Shown here in pieces: positions 32,901 to 43,880 of a stretch of 64,000 bases of DNA. The notes beneath the pieces were generated by a model, which did no database searches, was not told where the DNA came from, and was given only the letters and a program-made list of their open reading frames with translations. This DNA comes from Stichopus chloronotus. Lineage: Eukaryota; Echinodermata; Holothuroidea; Aspidochirotida; Stichopodidae. Within the stretch, counting starts at the first letter, position 1. Every line of letters begins with the position of its first letter. The DNA is taken from NCBI GenBank assembly GCA_021234535.1, contig CM037838.1, forward strand, positions 19,475,009-19,539,008, read 5' to 3'. The translations under genes and the position numbers were made by a program.

Positions 32901-35900
32901 ATAAAAGTAGCATGGTCTACATAGCAAAAAGTAAGCTGTCTGTGCAGCATATGAAAAAGGAATCCTTCAAAGATGAGATGTGTAATTTCTTCTGCCAATG
33001 TTCACATTGTTGGCTTGACAAAGTATAAGAGGAAGGTCACCTGACAAAAGAGATGCATAGATCAGTGCTCAGAGAATGAACACGGACTTATCGGTGTTTT
33101 TGTATCCCATGTCACAAAAGAAGTAACAAGAACGTTTTATTTACGTTCATGAAATCGGATATAAACAAACATGAATGGGTCACTTTCTCTTTTCCGCACA
33201 GGCTCACACTAAACCCCCCGTGTCACTCCACGGGCAGTTGCTGTGGAGGGAATTCTTCTACGCAGCGGCAGCAGGGACTCCAAACTTTCACAAGATGAAA
33301 GGCAACCCTGTCAGTTTGCAGATACCATGGGACGAAAACAAAGAGTTCCTCGATGCCTGGACTTGGGTAAGTCATCAGACTGAGCAGCATCCAAAGAAGT
33401 CCCTTCTCTCGGAGGTAGATGGGAGCAAGATTGCAGAAAGAGTCTTGTTAACTCATGAAGAAAGCGACAAGCATTTCACTACCATGCCCCCTTTTCCCTT
33501 GTCATATATTAAGTTAAATTGTTAGTGTGTTCTCAGATCGTTTGGGAGATACAGTTTGTATGCACATGGTCTTTTGTGCAGCAATAGTTCTTTGACAAAA
33601 CGACATCATTTGACAGCGTAGCTTTCGTTCATGCAAAACGGCGTCATTTTTAGCTGCAGTTCAAACTCAAAATGGGATCATTTGTACACTCAGTTTGTGT
33701 AGCTGTCGGTATCAAAGCCATGCCATGAATGCTTGAGTTAATAAGCAAGGAAGGGTTACAATGTACAAAAGCAGGCAGACAAATTCTGGTCACTGACAGT
33801 AGAAACCCTCTTTAATGATTCCTATGTCATCATTTGGTTACGTAAAGTTTTATTTCTCCCATTTGTAACAAACTTCAGACTCAAAAACTTTAAGACATTT
33901 CTTTTGATCCCCATATGATATTATTTTATCAAAAAGTTTTCCACATGTTGCTGCACACAAGTTTTGGTCATCTTCGGTAAAGTTATCAACACTTTCAAAG
34001 CAACGATTATTCCTTCTTTTTTTCTCTCTTCAATAAAATCTCTTCGTTTCCTCCAAAAATATCGTCTGACTTCCATTTGCTCTCACTGAAGGGAAAGACC
34101 GGGTACCCTTTCATCGATGCCATCATGATCCAACTCAGGAAAGAAGGTTGGATCCACCATCTTGCCAGACACGCCGTAGCTTGTTTCCTCACTCGAGGGG
34201 ACCTATGGATCAGCTGGGAGGAAGGCGAAAGGGTAAAAAACTATAACTTCAAACAAGTAAAGAAATTGGTCTTGCCTGAAGATGTTTTTTTGTCGATATT
34301 TTTAATACAATTTCTTTAATACAAGTCAAACTGTAAGCTGATGGTAATGGCAGGTTGTCAACAAGGGTGAAGGAAAGGAACTTGAGACGGTGATGTGTTG
34401 TTTGTTCACAGTGCTGTGAAACAGTTTCTTATTTTCAGTGTGTATCTGTGAGCATTCATCATAGACTGCCTGAAGTGTCACTGAAAACGTAGTAAACAAA
34501 CCTAAGCGTTATCGACACCTCTCAGTTTAGCCAAAAGGAAAAGCGCTAAAGTACTCAACCTCATTCTGTAATCTGGTTTAGGATGATAAAGCTTATACTA
34601 TTTGGTGATAAATTAGAAAAGTGTGTGGTTCAATAAGTGCAGTTTGTTGTTTTCAATATTTCAAAGTCCAGATGAGTTATCATTTGGTATGCAATAGGAA
34701 CAAGGAGTAAGTTAGCCCGTCCTCATTCTCCCTTTATTCCTAATACCTGCACCTAGTGTATGCAACACCAAGGATCAATCCCTGTGAATGCAACAATAAG
34801 TTGTGATATACTACACCCAGATCTGTCTAATCATGGATGCAGTTGATTCTATTACTCCTCTGAGCTGTGTAGGTACATTTCATTTATCGTTGCGAATTAT
34901 CTCGAAAGCAAACAAACAAGGTGGTAATGTGAGAGGGGGAGGGTGGGGAGAGGTGGTGGTGCATTTTGGGTAATTAAATCCTCGCCGCCGCAATGAGTTG
35001 TTCTTGACTCTTTTTGATTCCTTGCCGAAGGCAGAGGAATCTATGCGATGGTGATGTCGTGTGTGTGTGTATGTATGTATGTATGTGCGTGTGTGACGCA
35101 TGCTTGTAAACACGATATCTCAAGAAGCATAACTCTGAGTGATCTCATACTTGGCATGTATATTGCCCTTATTGAGTAGATGATCCCTATTGTTTTTGGT
35201 GGAGGTCAAAGGTCATTTGGGGTGACTAGAGGTCAAAAGGTAAATACCTTGAAAATTGCTTGTAAACACGATATCTCGAGAATCGTAGCTCTGAGTGATC
35301 TCATACTTGGCATGAAGGTTGCCCTTATTGAGTAGATGATCCCTATCGTTTTTGGTGGAGGTCAAAGGTCATTTGGGGTCAACATGGGTCAGATTGTGAA
35401 AACCTTGTTAACATGATATCTCAAGAAAGGAAGCTTGTAGAAATCTCATGTCTAGTATGTAGTTGCACCATTTTGAGTAGAGGAACCCTATTGTTTTCAG
35501 TGGAGGTCAAAGGTCATTTGGGGTCAACAGGGGTCAAATTGTGAAAACCATGTAAACACGATATCTCAAGAAGAGAAGCTTGAGCAGATGTCATACGAAG
35601 TGTGTAGGTGTATCTTATTGAGTGCAAGGGTCACCAGAGGTCAGAAGGTAAATACCTTGAAAATTGCTTGTAAACACGATATCTCCAGAACAATAAATGT
35701 GAGAGATCTCATAGTTAGCGTGTGGTTTGCCCATATAGAGTAGATGGTCCCTATTTTTTTTTTGGCAGAGGTGAAAGGTCATTTGGGGTCATGGGAGGTC
35801 AAAATGTGCAAAACTTGAATCTACAATATTTAAAGAACTTCTAGTGAATTTTATACTTGTAATGTAGAATCCTGTTGTTGATTTGAGAACTTCTTTTAGG

Positions 35901-38900
35901 ACATACCAACATAGTCTCTTTGATAACCATAAAGAAAAGATGAAGACAACATTAAATTTGGTGTCAAAGATTATTATTTGGCAAACCTGCCAATGTCCTC
36001 ATAAGGACATGTGAGCATTCATGAATTGTAAATTGGAATTGATTAAATATACCACGGGTTATTAGCTTTATAAAAAGAACTAAATTACTGATCATTTGGA
36101 TCAAATAGCCTTGAGCGTGCATGAACTGTGATTGCTTAATTGAATGAATCAAATTGTAACTGACCCACCTCTGTTCAAATTGGTCTCTGTTATCTGACAT
36201 AATTTATCACAGTTGACTGCCAGTAGAAACCACAATGCCCAGAATAAATCATACAGTTTGTTGAGCCAGGTGCTTAAAGGGAAATAGGGCGTTTGTTTGA
36301 GAGAAAACATCTATATTTTTGAAACCAATGTTTGTGGACGTAGAATGATAGATTTTTCAAAATAAGGAAGGACAGTAGCCTTCTTTGAAAGAAATAAGCT
36401 CCTCACAGATAAAAATTCAGTTATTTGTTACTCAACACTTATTTGTTCAACCAAACTTTTCAAAATTCAAATGATGCATCTTCCATTACTCATCACATGC
36501 ATAATGTTTTAAGAAGATAAAGTTTTCGTAAATGTTTATTGATGAAACTGTATGGTTTAACAATGATTACCGCTATTTTCTTTTGCATGTCATGTTGGTG
36601 TATTCTAAACGCCCTATTTCCCTTTAATGGACTTAACCATTTACTTTATAAACAGTGTATCTGTTTAGCCCTTAAAGGGAAATAGGGCGTTTGCTTTACA
36701 GAAAACAACCATATTTTTAAAACCATTATCTGTGGACATAGAATGATAGATTATTCAAAATAATGAATTACAGTAGCCTTATTTTCAAGGAATAAGATTC
36801 TCACAGATCAGAAATTTAGTTATTTATTGCTCAACAATAATTTGTTCACCCAAACTTTTTAAAATTCAAATGATGCATCCGTTACTTATCACATGCATAA
36901 TGTTTTGAGGAGATGAAGCTTTGACAGATATTTATTGATGAGACTGAATGGTTTAACAATGGTTGAAGCGAATTTCTTTGTACGCCATGTTGGTGTATTC
37001 TAAACGCCCTATTTCACTTTACAGTAGTTCAGGTAAGCTTTGAACAAATGACTACTGTGTTTCAAACCAGGGAAACTTGTACTGTGTGTTGTGTCTTTAA
37101 GTAGACTAAAGGCAAAATTGCAAGTCATGGCAGATTCTGGTTTAATAGGGTTATCCGTTTTTGCTAATTTTCAAGGACCTCATAGTCATTGGGAAGGGCA
37201 TCACGCCAAAAAAATCAAATACGGAAGAGCTGCCACCAATAGCTGTAACTCGACAAAATAAAGTGCTATAATTTTGATTAAATAAACATGTTTACCTTTT
37301 TATCAAGTTATTAGACACGACAAAATATAATTTGTTCCCCTGCAGCATCTTATCCATTTGGGAGTTTTCTCATGTTTGTGTAGGTCAAAGGTTATTTGGG
37401 GTGACAAAAGGTCAAAACCTTGTATACATGATATTTTAAGGGTGATAAATGTGAGGGGTGTTATACTTAAATTGTGAATTGTTCATATTTAGCATGTTGA
37501 TGGCCATATAGTGTAGGTGATCCCTATTGTTGTAAGTGGAGGTGAAAGGTCATTTTGAGTCACGAGATTTCAAAAGGTTTTGACCTTACTAAGATGGTAT
37601 CTCAAGTAGGATAACTGTGTGGGATCTCCTGCTTGTCGTGTGGGCGATTCATGTTTGTTACAATATATATCATGAGGCAAGGAATCACTAAGCCTTTTGG
37701 CTTTCTAGTTTAATATTTCTGTTGTCGCTGTGATTGCTTTTAGTTTTCTCTGCTCTTTGTGCTGATTTCTCGTGAGAAACTCAGACCAGCCGTAGAAATC
37801 ACTGTTCTTGTATCACTCAGGTCTTCGAGGAACTCCTGTTGGACGCAGACTACAGTCTTAACGCTGGTAACTGGATGTGGCTTTCGGCCAGCGCTTTCTT
37901 CCATCAGTATTTCAGAGTTTACAGTCCGGTGGCATTTGGAAAGAAGACAGACCCTAATGGCGATTACATCAAGTGAGTAATCCCTCATTTGACTTGACCT
38001 TTGAACTTTCGTCGTGATGCAAAAACCGGTCAGTTCAGGTGTATATACTCCCTTTTGTGAGCAATGTAATAGTATCCAGTAACATTCTTTTGCCAGTCAG
38101 TTGCAGATGTCAAGCTAGCGATGGCGGTGTTGTTGTTGCTGTTGGATATAATCCTAACCATTCCTGCTTTGTTGTTGTGTTTTTGCTATGACCAGAGGAC
38201 CTCAACTACAACTGCTGACTCTTTTTCTTCCAGCCATGTTTTGTGACAGCAACTTTCGACAACGATAGGGCCTTGGTGACGATTACATAATTATAGTTTT
38301 GGTGCATTTACGATGGTGCCAAAAAAGTTTGACAAATGTGTTTGACAAAACTGCTTTTCCGTGGAAGTACCTGTAAAATAGAACACAGTGCTAGCATGCC
38401 CATCTGATGTTTCAGTCTCAACAGATCTTGGTGAAAGGCAGACAGTCACTAGTAAATAAAGTGCTCAACACATCGCACCTGAGGTAACCCCCAGATTTAG
38501 TGATCTCATCTCACAGGTCAGTGAGATGCAAAACACAGAAGTATAGCTAATATAACATGAACAAGTTTGGTCAATCGCCGTCCCTCTCTGGGAGCCTTTG
38601 TTTGTCCAGACCTTTCACTTGTTCTGCTTTCTTTCAACTCTGCAGGAAATATCTGCCCATACTGAAGAAGTTTCCATCCAAGTACATCTACGAACCATGG
38701 CTGGCCCCCCTCTCTGTGCAGGAGCAGGCCGGCTGCATCATTGGGGAAGACTACCCAAAACCCATCGTAGACCATGGGACAATCTCGAAAAAGAACATAA
38801 ACAGAATGAAAGAGGCTAGAGCCAACCAACCTGGCATGAAAGAAATGGAAACTCCTGATGAAGACAAACCCAAAAAAGGTTACTTGATTTTATTTAACTG

Positions 38901-40651
38901 GATGATCCAGAGTGATGTTAATTGATTTTGTCTTGTAAAGAGCAATGTCAAATATGACCCTTCCATGTGATGATTGTCCCCCCCCCCTTACACTCTTTAT
39001 CAAACCCCAAACCTTACCTCTGACAATACTCCCAAAGGAGCTGTCGTATCATAGATTGTTATCAGTTGTAAATATTTGATGATTTAACCATCAAGAACAA
39101 CTTGACTTTGCAATTGTCTGATGTTGCTACTCTCATTTTCTTCATTAGTATGGTATGCATTGACAGAAGGATCAAAGGAGTAATCAAAGTTTTGGGACTC
39201 AGAATCACTGTTGTATCTCAAAAAGTTTCATCTTGCCATTCTTTTGTCTCGCTGGAGACTGTTGAACATTTCCAAGAGTCGTCCACGTCATGAATCATCC
39301 AATCAAAGGAGGATGTAGAGCATGGTTGAACAGAACTGCTCCATATAGACAATGGTGTAGGAAGGTCTGAAAGGTCAAAAACATTCAGGGGAAGACATGT
39401 TCACTTGCCCCCCAGTTTCTAGGAACAGAATACCCTATTCACAATGTCAGAGAAACTTGTATGTGCCATTTCCTGCATCTGAGAGGAAGTTCTAAAAAAA
39501 TAATTGTTCTCCACTTTAGATGGAGTCATTACTGCTCGTCCCACATTTGAACTCGTTGCCACCACCCCCTTCTTGAATTCAAAAGTCTGTCGACACCATC
39601 TATGAGATAGATGTTTTAGGCTAGCTCTCTGCCTCCTACCCCACTGCATTGCTTCTTGTGTGCTGTCCTATCCCTAAAGTGTGTGCCTTGAAGTGCCAGC
39701 TTGGCATGTGGTTTTTCCAGATGTAGTTTCTCTAAATAAACATCTGCTAAATAAATCAAGAAATATGAAATAAAAGTTATTACAAACTGAGTCATTTGCT
39801 AGCACTAAACAGCACCTTAGGACCTCTAATTCATCCAGACTTATAAAGGGGAAGGGAACACCAGCTCCCCTGAGACCCTCCCCCAAGGCTAGTGATTTCA
39901 ATCCATCAGGTTCACCCCCTCCCCTCCTCTTTACAGAAGTTTCTTTCCCCATGTATGCATACAAGCAATCTTATATCGTAATGCTTTAACTTTTTTGGTT
40001 AATTTTCATTTGTAAATATATGATAAATAGCCACTGTACATATCTGACCAAATATATTGAATCGTGGTGAGGTAGTCTGCAGCTTACTGAAACATTGGCA
40101 CTAGGGGTTAACTGATGTGATTTTCTCTGTTGATCTGATGGCTGATGATTTTATCACAATATTGGCCGAAATCTGATCTGATATTGTCAATAAAGGTCAC
40201 CAGAGGTCAAAATGTTAAAATCTTGTAAACACAATATCCCAAGGAGAGTACTCTTGATTAATGTCATACTTGGTGTGTGGGTTGGACATAGTGAGTAGAT
40301 GATTCCCATTGATTTTGGTGGGGGTCAAATTTCATTTGAGGTCACCAAAGGTCACATTGTGGAAACATATCAAACTGCTTGGTACACACTACAGAGCTTA
40401 GTGTAGGCATGCTCTCTCTAGGAGGATAAGGTGTTTGAATTTCAAAGTTGGTATGTACATGTTGTACTCTGTTTGTCATGAATATTGGCAAGGAATCACA
40501 AGATCCTTTGACTTTCTTGTTCTTCTCTTCTCATGAATCTATCGCAGACGGAAAGCGGAAGTCAGATTCCAACAATTCAGGACACAAGACCAAGACAGCA
40601 AAACATGATAGCTTGAAGCAGAAGAAATTGACACAGTTCGTGAAGAAATGA
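26691..40651 (+). CDS. (6-4) DNA photolyase, complete spliced gene (10 coding exons, 540 aa)
   Basis: Coding exons are 26691-26905, 28710-28904, 29393-29511, 31249-31403, 32034-32177, 33202-33366, 34092-34232, 37821-37972, 38646-38878 and 40548-40651. They total 1623 nt, all with GT-AG borders and matching phases. The product is a nuclear FAD enzyme that uses blue/UV-A light to reverse UV-induced (6-4) pyrimidine photoproducts. It begins [19 protein letters not shown] (photolyase antenna domain) and continues into the FAD domain. H354 and H358 in WIHHLARH match the catalytic pair of (6-4) photolyases. W319, W373 and W396 fit the electron-transfer chain by spacing. [14 protein letters not shown] and [17 protein letters not shown] favour (6-4) photolyase over repressor-type animal CRY, which uses TGLSPYLRFGCLS. 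The length is normal. The tail has KPKKDGKRK (503-511, NLS-like) and a PIP-box-like C-terminus. A light-sensing role in addition cannot be excluded. Confidence 0.95.
27393..28596 (+). mobile_element. DR1/DR4-bearing repeat, near-complete copy in photolyase intron 1
   Basis: The 5' end GATTCCTTGCC at 27393 pairs with an imperfect inverse just after it. A GT microsatellite (27437-27478) follows, then about seven tandem units of roughly 120-150 bp (shared: TAAACACAATATCTCCAGAA, GTGTGGGTTGGTCATA, GATGATCCCTATTGTTTTTG, TGGAGGTCAAAGGTCA). The 3' end has GCAAGGAATC (28564-28573, inverse of the 5' end), then the AAAGCC-TTTT-GGCTTT hairpin (28576-28591) and CTGG. Perfect DR1 sites lie at 27586, 27731 and 27852. 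No coding capacity. The layout resembles Helentron-derived or pearl/Tsp-type elements. Confidence 0.75.
28710..28904 (+). CDS. (6-4) photolyase coding exon 2 (residues 72-137)
   Basis: Begins after TTTTGGTAG; its first base completes AGG (Arg72). Encodes [19 protein letters not shown] and [10 protein letters not shown], conserved in the antenna domain. Ends with AT of a Met codon before donor GTAAGC. Confidence 0.93.
29393..29511 (+). CDS. (6-4) photolyase coding exon 3 (residues 137-177)
   Basis: Acceptor TTTCATCAG. Encodes [13 protein letters not shown] followed by a proline-rich linker ([12 protein letters not shown]). Ends one base into a Glu codon before donor GTATGC. Length of 119 nt fits phases 2 to 1. 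Confidence 0.93.
31249..31403 (+). CDS. (6-4) photolyase coding exon 4 (residues 177-228)
   Basis: Acceptor CGTTCCAG. Encodes [14 protein letters not shown] and [16 protein letters not shown], the interdomain segment that leads into the FAD domain. Ends in phase 0 before donor GTAGGA. Confidence 0.93.
32034..32177 (+). CDS. (6-4) photolyase coding exon 5 (residues 229-276)
   Basis: Acceptor TTTTTTTGCACAG. Forty-eight whole codons that include [11 protein letters not shown] and [20 protein letters not shown], lining the FAD pocket. This wording is typical of (6-4) photolyases. Donor GTACAT. No long open frame surrounds it, so it is easily missed. Confidence 0.92.
33202..33366 (+). CDS. (6-4) photolyase coding exon 6 (residues 277-331)
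   Basis: Acceptor TTTTCCGCACAG. Fifty-five codons containing [17 protein letters not shown] and [14 protein letters not shown]319 is the likely outer tryptophan of the electron chain. Donor GTAAGT. Confidence 0.94.
34092..34232 (+). CDS. (6-4) photolyase coding exon 7 with catalytic histidines (residues 332-378)
   Basis: Acceptor CTCACTGAAG. Encodes [12 protein letters not shown], then [20 protein letters not shown] and ISWEEG. H354 and H358 are the conserved pair needed for (6-4) photoproduct repair; W373 is the middle tryptophan. Donor GTAAAA. Confidence 0.95.
36274..36627 (+). mobile_element. TTAA-bounded MITE, family A, copy 1
   Basis: Begins TTAAAGGGAAATAGGGCGTT and ends with the inverse, AACGCCCTATTTCCCTTTAA. 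It is 354 bp and lies in intron 7 of the photolyase gene. The interior matches the copies at 36672-37022, 47613-47820, 48312-48514 and 59391-59750. No open frame. Confidence 0.85.
36672..37022 (+). mobile_element. TTAA-bounded MITE, family A, copy 2
   Basis: Same orientation as copy 1 and only 44 bp downstream of it. The left end is intact (TTAAAGGGAAATAGGGCGTT). The right end is slightly decayed (CGCCCTATTTCACTTTACA). The two interiors differ by scattered substitutions, so both are old. Confidence 0.82.
37821..37972 (+). CDS. (6-4) photolyase coding exon 8 (residues 379-429)
   Basis: Acceptor GTATCACTCAG. Encodes [19 protein letters not shown], then [20 protein letters not shown] and DPNGDYI. 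W396 is the FAD-proximal tryptophan by spacing. Ends in AA of a Lys codon before donor GTGAGT. Confidence 0.95.
38646..38878 (+). CDS. (6-4) photolyase coding exon 9 (residues 429-507)
   Basis: Acceptor ACTCTGCAG. Encodes [38 protein letters not shown] and IVDH, conserved near the FAD domain end. A variable charged tail follows, ending KPKK. Ends one base into codon 507 before donor GTTACT. Confidence 0.94.
40190..40523 (+). mobile_element. 3' part of the DR1-bearing repeat abutting the last photolyase exon
   Basis: Family phrases (GGTCACCAGAGGTCAAAATG at 40196, GTAAACACAATATCCCAAGG, GTAGATGATTCCCATTG) lead to the characteristic 3' end, GCAAGGAATCACAAG, and a decayed hairpin finishing CTTGTTC at about 40523. 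It ends only about 25 bp before exon 10 and its pyrimidine-rich terminus merges into the splice acceptor tract. Confidence 0.6.
40548..40651 (+). CDS. (6-4) photolyase coding exon 10, C-terminal tail (residues 507-540)
   Basis: Acceptor TGAATCTATCGCAG; the AC start completes GAC (Asp507) with exon 9. Encodes a lysine/serine-rich tail beginning GKRKSDSNN and ending [11 protein letters not shown], then TGA. Residues 531-538 (QKKLTQFV) fit the PCNA-interacting box Q-x-x-L-x-x-F except for Val at the last aromatic position. The function of this motif is inferred. Confidence 0.9.
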
Positions 40652-41628
40652 CAAGTGATAGAAATGCTGGCTGCAGGCATCAAACTGTCTAGAGTCTCTC
40701 GGCCGTTGTCTTCCGCCATTCAAATCCGTCCTTCTAGACTGGTTCTGTACATGTATTTTCTTGTTTTATCTTAACAACCAAAGATAAATTTCAGTAGATT
40801 TCCTTGAGGCTGGTAGAAAGTGAAGGGGGTTCATTTACGCTCTATTTATTGAATCGTGAAAGGGCAAACATATTAACTTGACCCTGCAGTGCTCATTTAG
40901 GCACTGCTTTCTCAGAGCATTTCCAGTTATCTCTTTTGTTTATTGTAAATAGAGCTGTTATTTATATTTTTTTTTCTTGTAGAGCACAATGATTATCATC
41001 ATTCCATGAAGCGGTAGATACACAATACACAGGGTACTTTAAGACATTGGCATTCTCTTCCACCCCCTCCTCTCCATTTATTAATTCTCCCATTTTCCCT
41101 CTTAGCATCTAGTACTTCTCTTGAAAATTAAAAATAAGCTGCTTAAATAATTGCTATTTCATTGCCATTTTATGATATCAAGTTTTGTATCTAAGGTCTC
41201 AACTGAGAAAGCAAGGTATCTTTCATATGTATGTTCCATAACCCCCCCCCCCCTTCATGGAGAGCCACCAAAACACCTCTAACCCCCTTTTATTGACTTT
41301 CATTTAAAAATCATGGATATCCTTCTTTTGCATTACCAAAGTGTCTCATAAGAAATGCATTCCACAGTAAAGCAAAAAGTGTAATATTATGTAGTGAATG
41401 TAGTTAGTTGTTTCTACTCACAGCAAATAAGAATCTGTGATGGTATTTTTCCTAATGAATTGTTTTAATTTATTCAGTTTTCTCTGTTACTGACAATTCC
41501 CCCCCCAAAAAAAAAAAAAAAAGAGTGCTCTGTGTAAAGGTTCTGCTGTTTTGGCTTCACCAAGTCAGCATTCTGTACTGTAAAAGTCCTTCTGGCAGGT
41601 GATGTACTTACCTATATCAACCAATAAA
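40652..41628 (+). other. Probable 3' UTR of the photolyase gene
   Basis: Downstream of the stop there is no further open frame of note. AT-rich tracts include ATTTA motifs (about 40843 and 40960). Candidate polyadenylation signals are ATTAAA near 41127 and AATAAA at 41623-41628; which one is used cannot be told. Confidence 0.4.
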
Positions 41629-42469
41629 CAAATACAATGCTCTTGCAAGTGAGCTTCTTATCACAACAGAGCGCTGGTGGAGAACGAAGTAGGTAAATTC
41701 ATAGATATCTTTGTGGCACCCTGACAGGTCACTTATGCTATCAGAAAACTTCCCCATTGTAAAATACTGCAATTGAGGCCATTGCACAGACTTTTCATAA
41801 GCACAAACTTTTAAATAGATAAAACTGTGATAATGCATGAAAGACAGAAAAAATAACACTTTTATCAGGTCCTTTCTTCTCACATATGTTTTGTCTCACT
41901 TCTACCCTCAACCACCCTTTGTCCACCACTTCGACGTTCCCCTCCAGGAACCAGTAAGCACCCTTTGTCCACCACCTCAACGTTCTTATTCAGAAATTGT
42001 GATAACTTATTTCCTACAACCCATGCCTTGTCATATATAGTACTTTTGAGGTCGATTGATCAATATATCATAGGACAGTTGTCACTTTGATAGAATTAAC
42101 CTTTAAAGATTGGCTGATATATTCAGAGGTTGGTTGCAAACTCTATCATTTGTTGAATATTTCAGTGTTCTTGTTTTGAAAATTGTGTGATAATTCATCT
42201 AGTCACATTGGCCTTTCTTTGGGAGAAAATAATATCCAAAAGTTACTTGCAAAAATGACAGTCTGGGCAGATCAATGTTAAAGGCGTTATTCAAATACAA
42301 AGAACATCTCTAAGACTTGTGTGCACTGATCGAGGTAAGCTTAAGTTTGTCAGCTTGTGGGGAGTTTGCCAATCTCCTTTACACAAATACAATGTGCTGC
42401 AAGGTTGTGCACATCTGAGTGAGGAAGTTCTACAAATTCCGTTATAAGAGAGCAGATACCAAAAAGATG

Positions 42470-42670
42470 GAAACTCATCTCCCCTAACTACAGCCTTTCT
42501 AATATTCCTCCACAGGTGTAATTAAAACAATTGATCCTTGTGCACTCTGTATAATGTGAGCTACTCTGCATATTTCGAATTTGCTGTCAATCAAAGGGTA
42601 GAACTAAGTTAAGAATTCTGTTCTCCGGAAGCCAAAAATATAGCTTGGGTTGATGAGTTTCTGTCTTTAA
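42470..42670. mobile_element. TTAA MITE family B, decayed copy
   Basis: From about 42470 (AACTCATCTCCCCTAACTAC) through CGAATTTGCTGTCAATC and AAAATATAGCTTGGGTTGAT to GAGTTTCTGTCTTTAA ending at 42670. It matches the interior of the family B elements at 9908 and 50602. The left TTAA was not located. Confidence 0.5.
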
Positions 42671-43397
42671 CAAGAGAAGACTAATGTGACTATGCAGGAG
42701 AGAAAATGAAAACCATGTTCATGTTCTAAAGATAAAAAGTTTAAAAATGAAAACCACTTTTTCAACTTATTTCCAAAGTTTGTTTCATGTTTTTTTTTTT
42801 TTTTGCTCCACCTTTATTTTTTTTCTTTTCCATATATATTTTTTTGGCTGTGAATACCTCTTCAACAATATATACACAGTATTTACATTATGCAGTTGAC
42901 TTTATTTTTGCACAATACATTGCTCATACCAGAATCTTATGGTAATTAGCATTCTTCACATTGCAAATGATCAATCGTGAAAGGATTGCACATATCACCA
43001 CATGAAAATGAAAATGAGTTCCTTTAAAACTTGGCCAACTCAGGACAATGCAAAGAGAAACAAGAAAGCAAATTCGCCTCAAGAAGATTGGCACCTGACA
43101 AAAATTATCAATTTAACAAAATTTGCTAACTTGGTAGACCTAGAACTTTCCTCATGTAAAATGGGATTTTCCAAAGTGAAACTTGACTTTGTATAGAAAT
43201 ATAGTAGAAAGGGGTTTACCGTTTTGTAAAAGGAAATTTGGTAAAACCCTCTGTTCAGTATCCTAAAATAACTCAAAAATAACCCCACACTACTGTTATA
43301 AATAGTGATTAGTCTCTCCCTGATTCCTACCAAATTAACAAGAGGAACTTTCTGACAATGCCACGCGGTGAGTCAGGGAATTAGTATCTAGGGTCGT

Positions 43398-43849
43398 CAG
43401 GGACGTAGCTGGACTACTTTTAGCCGGATGGGGGGCGGAACGTTGTTCCCAGATTGCTTAAAGCACTGCATTGTGCATATACCAACAAGGAACAAAGTTT
43501 TACCCTGTTTTAACAGTTACTATCACATTAACTTTTTAACATCAAACATAAACGAAAGCACGCTTGACATTCGTGAGTTCTTTACACAGGTCACCGTACC
43601 AAACACGTATCAGGGAGCTCCCTGCTTGCAGGGAATGGACTGGTTTGGTCTTAGCAGAGGCAGGGAATTCGACAAAGAACCTTGTAGTCACTGTCGTCCA
43701 AACATCAGAAGGAAGAAAAGGAAAAACGTACCACTAAAAGTAAAAAGGGTGACAACAGCATCGCCAGTATATGAAGAAAAAAAAATATGGACGTCGATAT
43801 GGTCTACGTGATAAGGGTGCTCCCCATCTCTCTCTCCACCTCTCTCTCT

Positions 43850-43880
<31 letters not shown>

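Larger units (their letters stand above)
35011..37711 (+). mobile_element. DR1-bearing repeat in photolyase intron 7, split by MITEs
   Basis: The 5' end TTTTTGATTCCTTGCCGAAG (35011) with a near-perfect hairpin is followed by a GT/GTAT microsatellite (35058-35095). Tandem units run to about 35830, with perfect DR1 sites at 35203, 35359 and 35504 and near-perfect AGGTGAAAGGTCA at 35769. A matching 3' end (units from 37375, then GCAAGGAATC, a TAAGCC/GGCTTT hairpin and CTAGT) lies at 37678-37711. Between are two TTAA MITEs and unique sequence, so one element split by later insertions is the simplest reading; two separate fragments are possible. Confidence 0.6.

Noticed and set aside
33175..33525. 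Continuous open frame running past photolyase exon 6
   Set aside because: Family alignment and donor GTAAGT at 33367 show that residues after W331 are intron read-through.
26691..40651. Calling the photolyase gene a repressor-type animal cryptochrome (CRY1/2)
   Set aside because: Wording at several sites ([38 protein letters not shown]) fits (6-4) photolyases better, and the long CRY C-terminal tail is absent.
43428..43811. 127-residue open frame with a basic RRKKRKN stretch
   Set aside because: It matches no family I recognise and lies between hAT-like ends next to simple repeats; a gene call is not supported.
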